A DNA stretch of 64,000 nucleotides, taken from assembly GCF_020509005.1 (NCBI RefSeq), contig NC_063016.1, positions 2,418,001 through 2,482,000 of the forward strand, written 5' to 3'. This document shows, in pieces, positions 44,401 to 56,362 of the stretch. Under the pieces are notes generated by a model. It was not told the DNA's origin, did not search any database, and saw only the letters and a program-made list of their open reading frames with translations. How positions within the stretch are numbered: position 1 is the first letter of the stretch; each line of letters opens with the position of its first letter. The position numbers were made by a program, and so were the translations under genes. Source of the DNA: Fulvia fulva. Its lineage: Eukaryota; Ascomycota; Dothideomycetes; Mycosphaerellales; Mycosphaerellaceae.

Positions 44401-44967
44401 AGAATTCTGTTCTTAATTCGAGCGCGGATTATCTGTTCTATAATCGCTCGTAAGCTTAGGTATAACCGAATGTTCCGCGCCTACTACGGTTTGTACGTAA
44501 TCGTTATGATCTTCTAAGGAGGTATAATATTATGTCTAATCTGCCGTATATAGCTAAAATCCTACGCTAGGACACCTTCTCGGTTAAAGAGTATATTATT
44601 AAACATTTGTCTTTCCTTAGCCGAGAGAGCGATACTAACCTTAATACTAGCGAGCCTTTTAGGTATAATCCTCGAGCCGCGCTTAATACTAGAGAAATTT
44701 TTAATAAGATACCTCCTATCGAACGGGCCTTACTCTACTAGTATTAGAGATTCCTAGTAAACGGCCGTCCGCTTCTAATCTATATCACTATCTACTTTCG
44801 ACTAAGACCTCTCGTAAACGCTTATATTAATAGGTCTTTTCTTATTAGCTTTTCCCTTATATATAGTACATATTTACGGCATCCTAATACCGGGTCTATA
44901 TAACCCTACGTCTCGTTTCTAAGCCTACCTATTGATCTGGCCCTATTTCAGGATCTCCGTATACTAG
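41406..44967 (-). mobile_element. Gypsy 1, 3' part (RT, RNase H, integrase), RIP-mutated
   Basis: Read on the minus strand, remnants of a Ty3/Gypsy pol appear in the expected order with decreasing coordinate. Reverse transcriptase with RVASLVDLFSGYD, LTAFITPL and LNDIGVKG lies near 44020-44260, followed by the RNase H region around 43100-43600. Integrase with SIGIKYIRILPYYP, AKLTKNT and TPAEVLYSYR is near 42150-42400, then the C-terminal tail. Stops are frequent, mostly TAG or TAA where Trp or Gln is expected. The left end abuts the Copia B LTR; no 3' LTR is defined. The element is interrupted by the LINE at 44968. Confidence 0.8.
44953..44967. repeat. Target-site duplication, left copy (RIP-mutated LINE)
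   Basis: ATCTCCGTATACTAG, identical to 49991-50005 on the other side of the LINE. Confidence 0.88.
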
Positions 44968-47900
44968 ATAGATAGATAGATAGATTTGTTATTCCCCTTT
45001 TCTAGGACCCTACTCGGCCTATATAGGTATATATCTATTGTTATATACAAAGGGAAACCCGAATAGGTGAAAACCCTTCCCGCCCCCGACTTCTCCTTGT
45101 CTAGATTAGCTTTCCCTCTGAACGTACGTAGTCTATGTCACTACCCCGTTAGCCCCCGCTCCTAGCTAGTCTCGTTACGCTACGCCGTGTCCTCTCTTCC
45201 TATACTACTCCTACTAGGCGGAACTATTCTAGCTAGCCCTTCTCTAGTATCTAGTTCGTAATGCGCCGTAGGTCCTTAACGCTATTAAGAAGTGCCCTAA
45301 TCGTCCGGTTCCTCGCCTTTACTATCTACTCCCCCCTTCCTAGCGACTACCTCGGGTAGACGAGGAGTACGTACCGTATATTCTAGGAGTAATAGCCGTA
45401 GGGGTAGCTAGTGCTTATATATTCTAGAACCTTCCTCTATAATAGGTACTTCTAGAGGCCGATATATTCGCTTTGTAGTTAGGTTACTATACTACTCTAT
45501 ACCCTCGTAAGGCGGTAGTAGATAAGCTTCGGGGGGTGCTTAACCGCAGATTTCGTAGCTAACTATTCCTTAGGTTGTCCCGCTAGCTAAGGGCGTCTAC
45601 TATGTCCTATAACCTAGTTGTTCTACCTTTCCTTCTATAGTTACTCTATAAACAATTTCTTACCCTCCTATTATATTCCTAGCTATTCGTCCCTTACCTA
45701 GTAGTTCGGCTCGTTTCCGGGTCGAATGCCCTTATACGCTAGTACTAATTCGCGGGCCCTTACGACTATACTAGCGATGACTTTCTATACTAGGTACTGT
45801 ACCGACTTGCCTTAGTAGGAGGTCCGTAGTCCCTAGATATATAGGTCGATCGGCGGTATAGCGGTCTCGTACTTAAGTATCCTTATTAGTGTCGACTTAT
45901 ATGCCCCGGTGACCTTCCTTAGGCATTAGTTTTAGATCTTCGCTAACGGCGCGACGAGTCCCTTTAATAGGTAGGCCCTCTCGCCTAAGGACTATACTTA
46001 GCTACTATAGGTAAGGACTGGCCGTATAATAGCCGTGTATAGAAGTCGTAACTACCGAAAGTCCGCCCCCTATATAGACGTAGTAAGCCTCTAGTATAAT
46101 GCTATATCCTGTTTAGCTTTCCGTAATATTGCCTATACGTACTTCCTCTACCGTAGCGCCGGGTCTACCTATAGTCCGAGGATCCTAAGCTGATTTACCG
46201 GGTTAGTCGTATACCCCTATATCTAGATAGAAGTATATATATTATAGAACCGTGGCCGGCGCGTAAAGTGTATTAGATTGTACTTTTCTAGGGCAAACCG
46301 AGCCCTATACCTCCTAGCCTAGTCTTCGTAGATCTTATACTTCTTTTCTAGTAGCCTATAGGTCTCCTTAGTCGAGGAAGACTACGCTAGGATGTTCGTG
46401 TCGTCTACGAAGCCGCTCGTAGCGGTGTTCTAGGATTCTAGGGCTAGGAGTAGCGTCGCTATAAAGAAGAGGAACAGGATAGGTGCTAGCGTTAAGCCTT
46501 ACGGGATTCTAGTATAGACTGCTTGAAATAGGCTTCTATACTAGCCGACTAGGATCGACGTACTACGGTTTTGGAGGTAGGACCGTACGAAGTTAATAAG
46601 CTACTTAGGGAGTCCTTTCGACCTTAGGATATAGAGTAGCCGCGGGTATAACTCGTAGTCGAAGGCTCCCGATATGTCTAGACTAAGTAAGGATACTACC
46701 TTGTCCCTATTCCTATACTAGATAGCCTTTACCTAAGAGGTAATAAGTTCTATCGCGGATAGTATCGACCGCTATAGGCGCGTACCTATCTAGGTGTCCG
46801 GGAGTAGGGAGTACTCCTCTATTACCTCGGAGAGTCTCGTTATAACCAGCTTCTTAAGCGCCTTCCTAAGAGTATTAAGGAGCGCAATTAGGCGGTACGA
46901 CTTCACCTACGTATAGTCTTCCTTCTACGGCTTACGTAGGACCACTATCGTCGATTGTTTAAATACCGTTAGGTAGTATCCGGTCTATAGACAGGCGTTA
47001 AAGATCGCTACGACTACTAGGGCTAGTTGATCTCTACACTTCTTTAGTAGTTCGTTTAGGATCCTATCCGGCCCCGGGGCTTTCTTCGCCGGTAACTTCC
47101 TAAGTATAGCGGTAACATCTCCCTCGGACATATTCTATTAGACCGCTATACTAGGGGCTAGGGGAGTAGAGCTATTTATGTCGCTTAGATTAGCCTCGAC
47201 TAGGGGCGGGAAGAACTTGCTAGCTAGTAGACGCGCCTTAGCCTCGGGTCGCTAACCGGGCTACTAGGCGATTATAGCGCTAGGATAGAGAAGGAGGGGC
47301 CCTATATAGAATCCTATCGGGCCCATTTTGCTAGCTTCCACATCCTCGCTAGCTTGTCGGCGATTTCTTCTACTATAGCTCTCTAGCCGACTACTTTCTC
47401 CCTCCGTATCGTAGCTTTCTTCTATTAGTATACCTCCCTATATACGTTCTAGGCCTCCTCGCTATAGCTACTCGTCTATACCCGGCGGGCTCTCCTTACT
47501 TCTCTTAACGTCGTAGTGCACTTCGGCGTCTAGTATAGTTTAGACTATGTCGTTAGTTAGGTAAGCGGAACGTGAAGTGAGGTCGCTTTTCTTATTTCGT
47601 CTATTAACCCTTAGACTGCCTCGTCTATCTCGTCTTTACTATTATATTGCTACTACGCGATCTAGACTAGCCTCTCGGAGTCGTCGAGGTATGCCTAGAT
47701 GTTAGCCTAGGGGGCCTTTCCCTAGTTTAGCTTAGGGGTTCTCGCTAGTATATATTATATCTATGTCGTAATAGAGGTCCTAACTAGTATATAGTCTAAC
47801 GACGCCTCGAGTTTATGTTCGATCCTATAGTAGGTTACCGTGTAGTAGTAGCTATCCGAGATCTAGGAGAGGTCGATCGTGCCTTAGAGTCCCCCTCTCT

Positions 47901-49990
47901 TCTAGGTGCCTAGGTCCTTCGGGGTATTAAGGGCAATTACGTTGCTCGCTATCAAGTCGATTACTTCGTCGGCTTTAGGGTGCGGCTATATAAGGCTTTC
48001 CTAGGAAGGGTAGTATATATTAAAGTCTCCTACTATAATATAGTAGCCTTGTCTCTTAAGCGTACTGTCTAGGTGTCTATAGACCCTAAGGTCGCGGCTA
48101 GACCTCGAGGCTAGCGGTTATATATATATATATTGTGTATCTAAGTGCTACCTACGTAGAGGGAGGTAATATCTCCCCCGCCTTCTTCGTCTACGTAGTA
48201 TACTACCTCCTATTCGGATTCTAGTATGTCCTTACTAATATAGAAGCACGTACGGGGTCTGCCGTCGCTTCGTAGGTATATCGTATAGCCTAGTAACTTA
48301 TAGGTCGTTAGTCTCTTATAGTACGGGTCATTCTATAGCTCCTAGATTACTAGGACGTAGTAGACGTACGGGTCCGCCTCGTATAGGAAATGGTTCTATA
48401 CTATATCCTTACTATAGTTGACGTTGTACTAGATAATACTAAGCGTGTCGAGGCTAGTCATCGTTATCGACAATCATTTCCTCTATAATGTCCTATGTCC
48501 TATTACCTAGCGCGTCCTAGTCTACGCGTATTAGTTATGTACTAAAGGGGAGCCGGGCCTAGTTAGATTCCCTCGCCGTAACTAGTAGAGTACGTGGCCT
48601 CCCGTACGCCCTAGGTTACGTATCCTTTATATTATTCTCGGCCCTAGGGCGCTTATACCCGACCGCCGCTAGCTAGTTCCGGTATAGGCTAGCCTTATAG
48701 TCGCCGTAGAATCTTAGGGCGACGGTTCTGTTTGTGATTGCCTTGTTTTTCGCTAGTTTCCGCTACGGGCATTCCGCGCTATACGATAGGTAGTGCCCCG
48801 GACAGTTCGCGTACCGCCTCGTAGCCGATATATAGTCCCTAGATATATAGTCTCCTATATAGTTCGAGTAGGCCTACTTATTTATATACGTATAGGTTTG
48901 GTGTCTATACTATTAGCATTTGAAGTATTAGAGGACAAGGAAGGATAAGGAGTGCTTTTCTACTATCTTAAGGCTATATTACTAGATCAGGCCTTGTTCT
49001 ATTACTAGATCCGCCGCTTTCGCGTCTTATAGCTATACAATTAGCGCCGAGGCCTTCTTGCCTTCTAGCTATTTCCTATAGAGCCAAGTCGCCTTCTAGA
49101 TTAGAGAGTTAAGAGTGACCGAGTTGTCCTCCTAGAGAGTACGTAGGTAACCTTAGTTAGTTAGGTCGAACTCTTTAGGTATGTCGTAGACTAGGATCGT
49201 AAATTGCTTCGTTAAGACCTTCGCTAATGCCGTAACCTTAGATGCCTACTATAGCTATGCCTCTAGGTACCTCCTAGTAGTAGTAGAGCTAGTATAGATC
49301 TATAGAGTGCCGTTAGACTATTAGTTCACTACGACCACCCCTAGTTAATTGATTCGCTAGGTAAGCTCCTTGTTCGATAGCTTCGCTACTTCGGCCTAGT
49401 CTTCCTTTGCTATAATACGGATTGTAACTGTATCGTACGTTAGGCGGGGGCCTAGTATCGAAGCCGCGACCGATGCCTAGCTATAGGGGTGTTGACTCCG
49501 GGTGGCCTTATTAATCGCCTAAGACGTCGTCCTTATTTCTTATTGCCCTCGGTAATACGATAGGACTAGCGCCGTACGTAGCTAAGTGATTATTACCTAT
49601 AGAGACCGGTATAGGAGCTGATCGTTAGTCTCTATACGTTTTACGTCCTCTATAAGTTGCTACTAGTTGTCTTAGGGGAGCTTCGCCTATAGAGCCGTAG
49701 GCGCCGGTAGTGCCGTAGCCTAGGCTACTATTACCTAGGAGTTGCCTAATATAGCTAGGCACCTCCGCGGCGTTTAGGGCTATAGAGCTAAAGAAATAGG
49801 GTAAAGAGAACTTCAAGCTATATAACTTAAATAAGGTAGAACTCCCTCAATTCTAGGGGTAGTAGCCTACGTTATAGGTCGTTAGAATGGCCTCGATAAG
49901 GGCTTTCGATTGTGTCGTGTTTCGACGCGTAGAGGCTCTAGTACTAGGCTTCTCCTCCTTAAGATCGATCAGTACTAGATAATAAGTTCT
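44968..49990 (-). mobile_element. RIP-mutated LINE (same family as the intact copy), inserted in Gypsy 1
   Basis: This minus-strand copy of about 5.02 kb aligns end to end with the intact LINE at 58659-63604. It begins (at 49990) about 67 bases further 5' than the intact copy and ends in an ATCT tetranucleotide tail. RIP has filled both ORFs with stops; the longest frame is the ORF1 start at 49625-49816 (EVPSYIRQLLGNSSLGYG). The ORF1/ORF2 junction ATGACTAG is kept near 48462. The endonuclease, reverse transcriptase (around 46350-47150) and C-terminal Cys/His segment are still recognisable by alignment with the intact copy. A 15-bp duplication flanks it. Confidence 0.93.
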
Positions 49991-50005
49991 ATCTCCGTAT
50001 ACTAG
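49991..50005. repeat. Target-site duplication, right copy (RIP-mutated LINE)
   Basis: ATCTCCGTATACTAG, identical to 44953-44967. Confidence 0.88.
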
Positions 50006-53000
50006 TCGCCCTATACGGAGTATATATTTATAATAACCTACTCTCCTAGAGCGTTAGTAGTTACCTTAGCGCTTAAGTATTAGCGGTTCCCGAGTAGTCC
50101 TAGCAATTTCTTCGAATACGGGCTAAGGTAGAGGAAATTTTCTCTTTATTATAATACGGGGCCGCGGTAGTTCTTAAAGTAGTCGAAGATAGTCGTGTCT
50201 ATAGGCTTGGGTTTTAGCTTCGTTATACCTTCTTATCGATATCGATACGCCGTATTGTTAGAACACTCCGCCCCTAATATATTTACTAAGGTCTTCCCGA
50301 CTAGACTCGAAAAGCGGACTTGTTTTAAAACCGGACTTCTAATACTTATAGCGGGATAAGTACCGTAAATCAACCCGCGTTCGTATTTTTCGAGGACTAT
50401 AGAAGTTCTTAAAGAGTTTTGTACTTATTAGTACCTATAATAGCCGTAAACATTATACTTTTCCCTTTTCTACTAGCGATTGTTCCCTCCTATAATCTAT
50501 TATTATAGTTACGGCCTATTAGTTGTACCTTCCTCTACTAAGGGCGGCTAAGGATCGTAGGCGAATCTAGATTAGCGGAGACAAATATATCGATCTAGTA
50601 GTATACACTAAATACCTAAGTATTAAGCTTTGAAATTACCCCCTTAAACTTTACTCTTCTACCCGCTCCTCGAAAGGACAAGTAGGCGCTAGGTACGATA
50701 GGCAAGCTAAACTTATATACTATCCTCGGGCTAATAATGTTGACTTTAGATCCCTCGTTAAGTAGGGCTCGAGTCTAACCTTTACTAGTCCTAAGCTCGG
50801 TAACTACCTAAGGGCTAGGTACTATTATAAAATTGTCTAGTATACTAGAGAGACCGATCTTTTTAATGTTCTCGTACAACTCGGCGGTAGGGACAGTATC
50901 CTTACTACATAATATCGTTAAGAACATACCTATAAAGCGAGCTTAATAATCATCCCGAAAGACTTCTTTATTAGCCTCTTCTACCTCGTCTTTATAGGTA
51001 GTAACATAACTCGTACGGACTTTAGTCCCTTCTTAGCTAGCTTACTTACGGACGGTAGTAAGCTTAGACTATAGATTAGGGGTATTTACTACTCTCCTAA
51101 ATAAGGTAGTCTTAAACTAGCGACTATACCGAAACTAGTCCCGGGTATTAACGTTAAGAAACGTAGTCTAAAGGATTTAATCAATCTAATAGGTTACTCC
51201 CTCCTCCTTAGTAACGGGCCTATCTCTAGTACCGTACTATCGGACGTAGTTATTAATCCTTATCGTCTTTCTATTCTATAGCCGTTTACGCTATACGAAT
51301 AGGGTATTAATAGGCCCTACCGGCTATTCCGAGGGCGTGGGCCTTAACTTAGCTCGAGGCTTAGGTGCCCTTCTTCTAAGAGTCTCCCCTAACGCTACCG
51401 TTAACTAGCTTCTACTAGCCCTAGAACCGGCGTCTCTAATTATCTCTACCTCCTACTAACCGCGTTCTTCCTACCGGATCTCCTCTTCGAGTTCTTATCG
51501 TATAGCTTTAGCGGCCTCGGCTCGTACCCTTAATACCTATATACTAGACCTAGTTCGAGGATTCGGGTTCTTTATAATTCCTACTAGAGCTTTGCCTCGA
51601 GATTTGTTACTCTAGATTAGGTAGGCCTTAACCTTAACCTCGTCGTAGTTTATAATCCTACCCCCTTATAGAACCGGTTCTTTTTCTTCCTTAAACTAGA
51701 TCTAGTAACTACTAGCGGCCGTCGGTTACTACCCGGATCTAACATCTTAAGGGCCGTATTCTATAAGGTGTCGGTTGTTAGGTAGAGGTTTAGAGTAGTT
51801 AGGAAGCTTTACGCTTAAGACACTAGTATAATCTCGACCTATCTATTGTTTCTAAAGTGTAGGGATTTTCATGTCCTTATTAAATAGAATCGGGCTATAG
51901 TATTCCTTAAGCTACGGAAGTATATAAAGGAGCTTAGGTTTGCTATAGTCCCGTCGGAAGTTGAACTTAGAGGGATTTAGATCGGTCTTCTTTCCTAGGT
52001 ACTACTAGTTATTCGTCGCTAAAAAGACATACCCTTATAAGATAAGGAATAGCATCGCGGGGCACCTATTAGCCTAATGTTCCGTACTACTATAGTTATA
52101 ATAGTACCTATTAAGCGCTTTAGACTACTCGCGGTTCTATAACTACGGGCGCTATATTAAGTAAACCTATAGTTTAGGCACGCGATCGGGGTTTTCTAGT
52201 TATATAGACCTTTGATTTTCACTAGGGTTAAAGGATCTAACCTCCGCCGCGCGACCTCGTTAGTAAGCCCGAATACTCATTTCTACTATTTTCTAAATAA
52301 GGTCATCGTCGATAGTAGCGGAAATAGCTAGTTTATTAAGTATATTAATCTTAGGGATCAAGCGCGGCATCTGCTTTATAACTAACCGATAAAGCTACGG
52401 TAAAGTAAGTAGAAAGTCCGTATATACGGCCTTCTATCCTTCTTTACTATTAGCGATACTTGTCGCCTCGTCTAGTATCTTTTAAAAGCGCCGAAACTTC
52501 TTAGGCTACTTCGGATAGAGCCTACATTTCTTATAAACTGCCTTAGTAACTGATTCTAGGAGCCCCTAAAGTAGAAGACGGCTACGGGAGCTATTATCGA
52601 GGTCTTCGGGATTAATTAGGTCACTAGAGGCTACGAAGAGACGGATAAACTCCTTTATATCCTATTCCTTAGGGCTTTTCCCTTGCTCGGCCCGGACTAT
52701 CTCTTCTAGATATTCTCGACTTCCTAATATCGAATAGGTATCGAATCTCGAAAATTTAGCTAAGAAGGACCTCCTAAAGGTACTCCGCCTCACTTGCTAT
52801 CCCTCTAACCTTATTACTAAACGTCGGATAGTAGTCTTGTAGTTACGCTCGAAACGACCCTAGAAGTTGTCTTTCTTAATTAATAGCCTTAGTAGATACT
52901 AGTCTATAAGATCATTGAACCTCTCCTAGAATTCAGTAGCGTTCCTACTATTAAAGAGAGGGTTTTCCGGACTCCCTAGAGTAGGGAAGCGAGGTCCTAC

Positions 53001-53300
53001 ATTTTCTATAGTAATAGTAAGACGGCTAAATAAGGCTGCTATTGTATCCGGACTATAGGGCATTCCTAACGTTATAGTGCCCTTATTTAAGTTATCCTCT
53101 TCTTAGTCATTTCGTCGTACTCTTTCCTTGCCCTTATTAGAGCCTAAAGCCTCCGGGGTGTTATCTTCGTCGCTATCCGAGTCTTCTATCCCTTCTAAGA
53201 TTGTGGCCTCCCTATAAGGCCTATAGGCCTTCGTTAGACTTTCTAGTAACTCTTGGCCAGCTCTAATACTAGTAAACGGCTCGAACCTCGATAAAGACAT
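50006..53300 (-). mobile_element. Gypsy 1, 5' part (gag and protease region), RIP-mutated
   Basis: This is the other half of the Gypsy split by the LINE, reading leftward from a gag start at 53300. Except for the first 65 codons it has stops in all frames. Protein motifs are poorly readable, so the gag/protease label rests on position and on the gag-like start. Confidence 0.6.
53103..53300 (-). pseudogene. Gypsy 1 gag start, 65-codon remnant
   Basis: An ATG-started frame reading MSLSRFEPFTSIRAGQE and continuing with an acidic stretch DSDSDEDN before its stop. It is the only intact reading frame of the element and marks its 5' coding end. The charged, low-complexity character fits a Gypsy gag N terminus. 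Confidence 0.5.
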
Positions 53301-53820
53301 AACTAAAACTCATGACCCTGTTTATAACCGTAACCTTACTCGTGACGTTATACTTACTTTGCTTATTGCTAAGACCCTTGACCTTAGGTGCCTTAATATC
53401 TTAAGATTTCGACTTCGAGTCGACCTTAACCTTGATTTTACTAAAATGTACTAATAATGCCACCGGGTATATACTTGAACCCCCCCCTTATTGACTACTA
53501 AAATATAGATGACTAACCACCCTAGTAAGTAAGGGCGCGCCTAGTAACCCTAGGATAGCTTACGCGTAGGTATATATACTTATCGGTCCGCGGGCCGTAA
53601 AATATATATAGTAATCCTAAAAAAAGATAATAAATCTGAAATTTTCAGATTCCCGTATCTTCGCCTTATAGAGAGATTCTTTGTAAATCCTTAGCTTCCT
53701 ACTAAGGTCGCCTCCTAACTATATATATCTTAGTAGTACCTATATATACCCCTACTACGTAATTAACCGTTAAAGGTTAACGAGATTCGACGCGTAAATC
53801 TTAGGGTCCAAAGGGGCCCT
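53301..53820. other. Junction between two Gypsy elements, LTR boundaries unresolved
   Basis: RIP-mutated, AT-rich sequence that should contain the Gypsy 1 leader and 5' LTR and the 3' LTR of Gypsy 2. No matching LTR pair or primer site could be fixed by eye. Confidence 0.4.
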
Positions 53821-56127
53821 TAGCTCGTTAATAATAGTTATCGGCGGTAGTAGTACTAGATACTAGCCTTTAAGTAGTAGGAAGTCGGGATGATCGGCTC
53901 GCTAAAGTAACGAGGTATAAAAGTAGTTATCGAGTCCTACTATAGCGTCCGACAATCTTAGTTTATATAAGAGCTTAGCTAGTATAACTTCTATGATCTA
54001 GTACGGGCTAGCGTATCTTCTATCGAGCTTCTTAGATAGTCGAGTCGTATGGATGTTCTTAGTACTTAGGTATACCTAGTCGCCTACTTTATAGTCTAGC
54101 GGGATGCTTCGGTAGCGGTTTACTACTTTAGCTTAGAGAGCTTATAACATCCGTATATTTTCCTAAAGGTGCTTATAAAGGTCGTAAATCCGGCGTACGA
54201 AGGCTTTAGCCGATTGTATATCTAGTCGCTAGAGAGTAGTCAGTCCTCCCTCTTTTCTAGCGCTTAGGTCTACGCGCTCTATAAACTTAGGGTTATAGCC
54301 TAAAGTAGCGTAGAATAGCGACATACTAGTAACTTTAGAAAGGTGGTTATTAATCGCGAACTAAGCTAGACAAAGCTATTCTACCTAGTTATCTTGTGTC
54401 TCGTTAGTAAATATACGGAGATACTATTCTATTACTTAGTTAGTACGTTCTGACTATCTATTAGTTTCTAGGTAGTATAAAGGACTTAGCTTACGACTTG
54501 TACGAAGCATCTTATAAAGTTTCTTCTAGAAGGTAGTAACCTATTATTTACCGCGGTCTAAAGCAATAGTATTAGGAAATCTACGTCGGGAGAATATATA
54601 CTTAAGTAAAAGTCTTGCCGTGTTCTATATAGTTATCGCTCTAATCGGAATTAGCTCGACTTCCTTCGTCAGCCTATCTATTACGGTTATAATGTTATTA
54701 TAGGTCATACTATCGAGGGTGCTATTAGGAAGTCCGACTACGAAGTCTACCGCGATGTACCTCTAAGGTCGGTCCGGTACTAGAAGTAGGTATAATAATC
54801 TAGGTAGCTAGGAGTATAGAGATTTCGTCGTACGGTATATACGGTAATTCGCGGTATATCTACGTACTAATCTTGCTAAGCCAGGCTAATAGAATTCTCG
54901 TGCTACGAGTTTATAGGTTCGAGCTCGTCCTAGATATCCTACTACTAGAGCGTCATGATTTATTCTAATAAGCCGAGTCCGTAGGGCCTAGTTATTAGGT
55001 ACCTATAGGCTCTAACTATTGTACTAGTTTCGTATATATAACATATTACTATCTACCTTATAGTACGTAGGGTATATCTTCGCCTTCTATAAGAGTAGAG
55101 GGATAGTACTATCTTTCCGTAGTATCTTAATTACCGCCTTAAGTTCTTAGTCTAGGGCGTAAGTAGTCGTTATACGGTACTCGAGTTTAGCTTCGACTTC
55201 GGCTTGATTCGTAGTCTATACTTCCTAAGCTAGTACTAGCTATATTTATAGTACCTGTTCTAGTTCTAGAATAAACTCGATTACTTTAGGATTTAGGGGA
55301 GTCGTCTCTTCTTCTTTAGGCGTATCTTTAATAGTAGCTCGTATAGAGTCGATCTTAAGGAATCGCTCTAGCGGAAGCAATGTCTAATACTAGTGTTAAT
55401 TTCTCGGATCGTCCACCCTCTACGGAAGGTCCTAGCTACGTCTCGTTAGGCTGTCTAGCTTCGTTCCTTATATTCCTAGGCGGTATATAATCTAGAAGTT
55501 AAATTATAATAGAAATTCTACCTATTACGCTTATCGGCGATTTAGCTACTTCGTAGTTATAAAATATTCGAGGTTCTTATAGTCGGTAAACACTTTGACT
55601 AGATCGCCGTCCTCGTCTACTTCGTAAGTAAGCTCCGGGCGCTACTCTTCGAATGCTTTAATAATCGCGAGTAGTTCCTTATCGTAGATCTCGTAATTAC
55701 ACTCCTAGGGGCTTAGCTTCTTCGAATAGAAAACTATAGGATGTAACACTCTCTACTCGTCGTATTATAAGAGTATACCTATATTAATAAAGTCTAAGGA
55801 GTTAGTCTCGACGACGGTCTACCTACCCGGTATATAGTATACTAGTATACCCGCCTTACTAAACGCTACTTTGAACGCCTCGAATGCTCTCTAGCAATTA
55901 ATAGTCTAGTTAATTCTACGGTTCTTATATTTACTAGGCCTATTTAACTTCGTTAGGTTAGTTAATAGGGATGTGATACGAGAGAAGGCCTCGATAAACC
56001 TACGGTAGAAGTTTACGAATCCTAGGAAGGCTTAGATATCCTTAAGATCAGTTAGTACTTCCTAGGTCTATATACATTCTAATTTCTCCAGGTCTATCTC
56101 GATACCCTAGGGTATAATAATAACGCC
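53821..56127 (-). mobile_element. Gypsy 2 fragment (RT end, RNase H, integrase), RIP-mutated
   Basis: Minus-strand remnants of a second Ty3/Gypsy family, different from Gypsy 1. RNase H with YYSKKL-like and YEIYDKELLAIIKAFEEW-like motifs lies near 55570-55740, the integrase core around 54300-55050, and the C-terminal STKNIHTTRLSKKLDRRY segment near 54020-54080, typical of fungal chromoviral-type elements. The element is cut at 56127 by the Copia C LTR within the reverse transcriptase; its 5' part would lie beyond the window. Confidence 0.8.
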
Positions 56128-56362
56128 TATTAAACAGGTACGGATTAATAGTCGCGGAGTGGAGTAAGAGATCAATCTTTAACTAACTAATAGCATAAGT
56201 ATATAGCAATATATTAGGAACTAATGTGTTGATTGTGTTAGATGTCTATCTAAGCTAAAGGGGAGAGAAGGTATCTCCCTATAAGCTAAGTTATCGTGGA
56301 TGCCTTAGGCTACTAGATCACTTCCTAATTGTTGACTCCCTTTGAGATGCTATATCTTAACA
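56128..56362 (-). repeat. 3' LTR of Copia C
   Basis: 235 bp, the reverse complement of the Copia B LTR along its whole length, including the inner and outer ends. Confidence 0.9.

Noticed and set aside
48118..48136. TA run within the RIP-mutated LINE as a separate microsatellite
   Set aside because: It lies where the intact copy has TG/CA-containing coding sequence, so it is explained by RIP.
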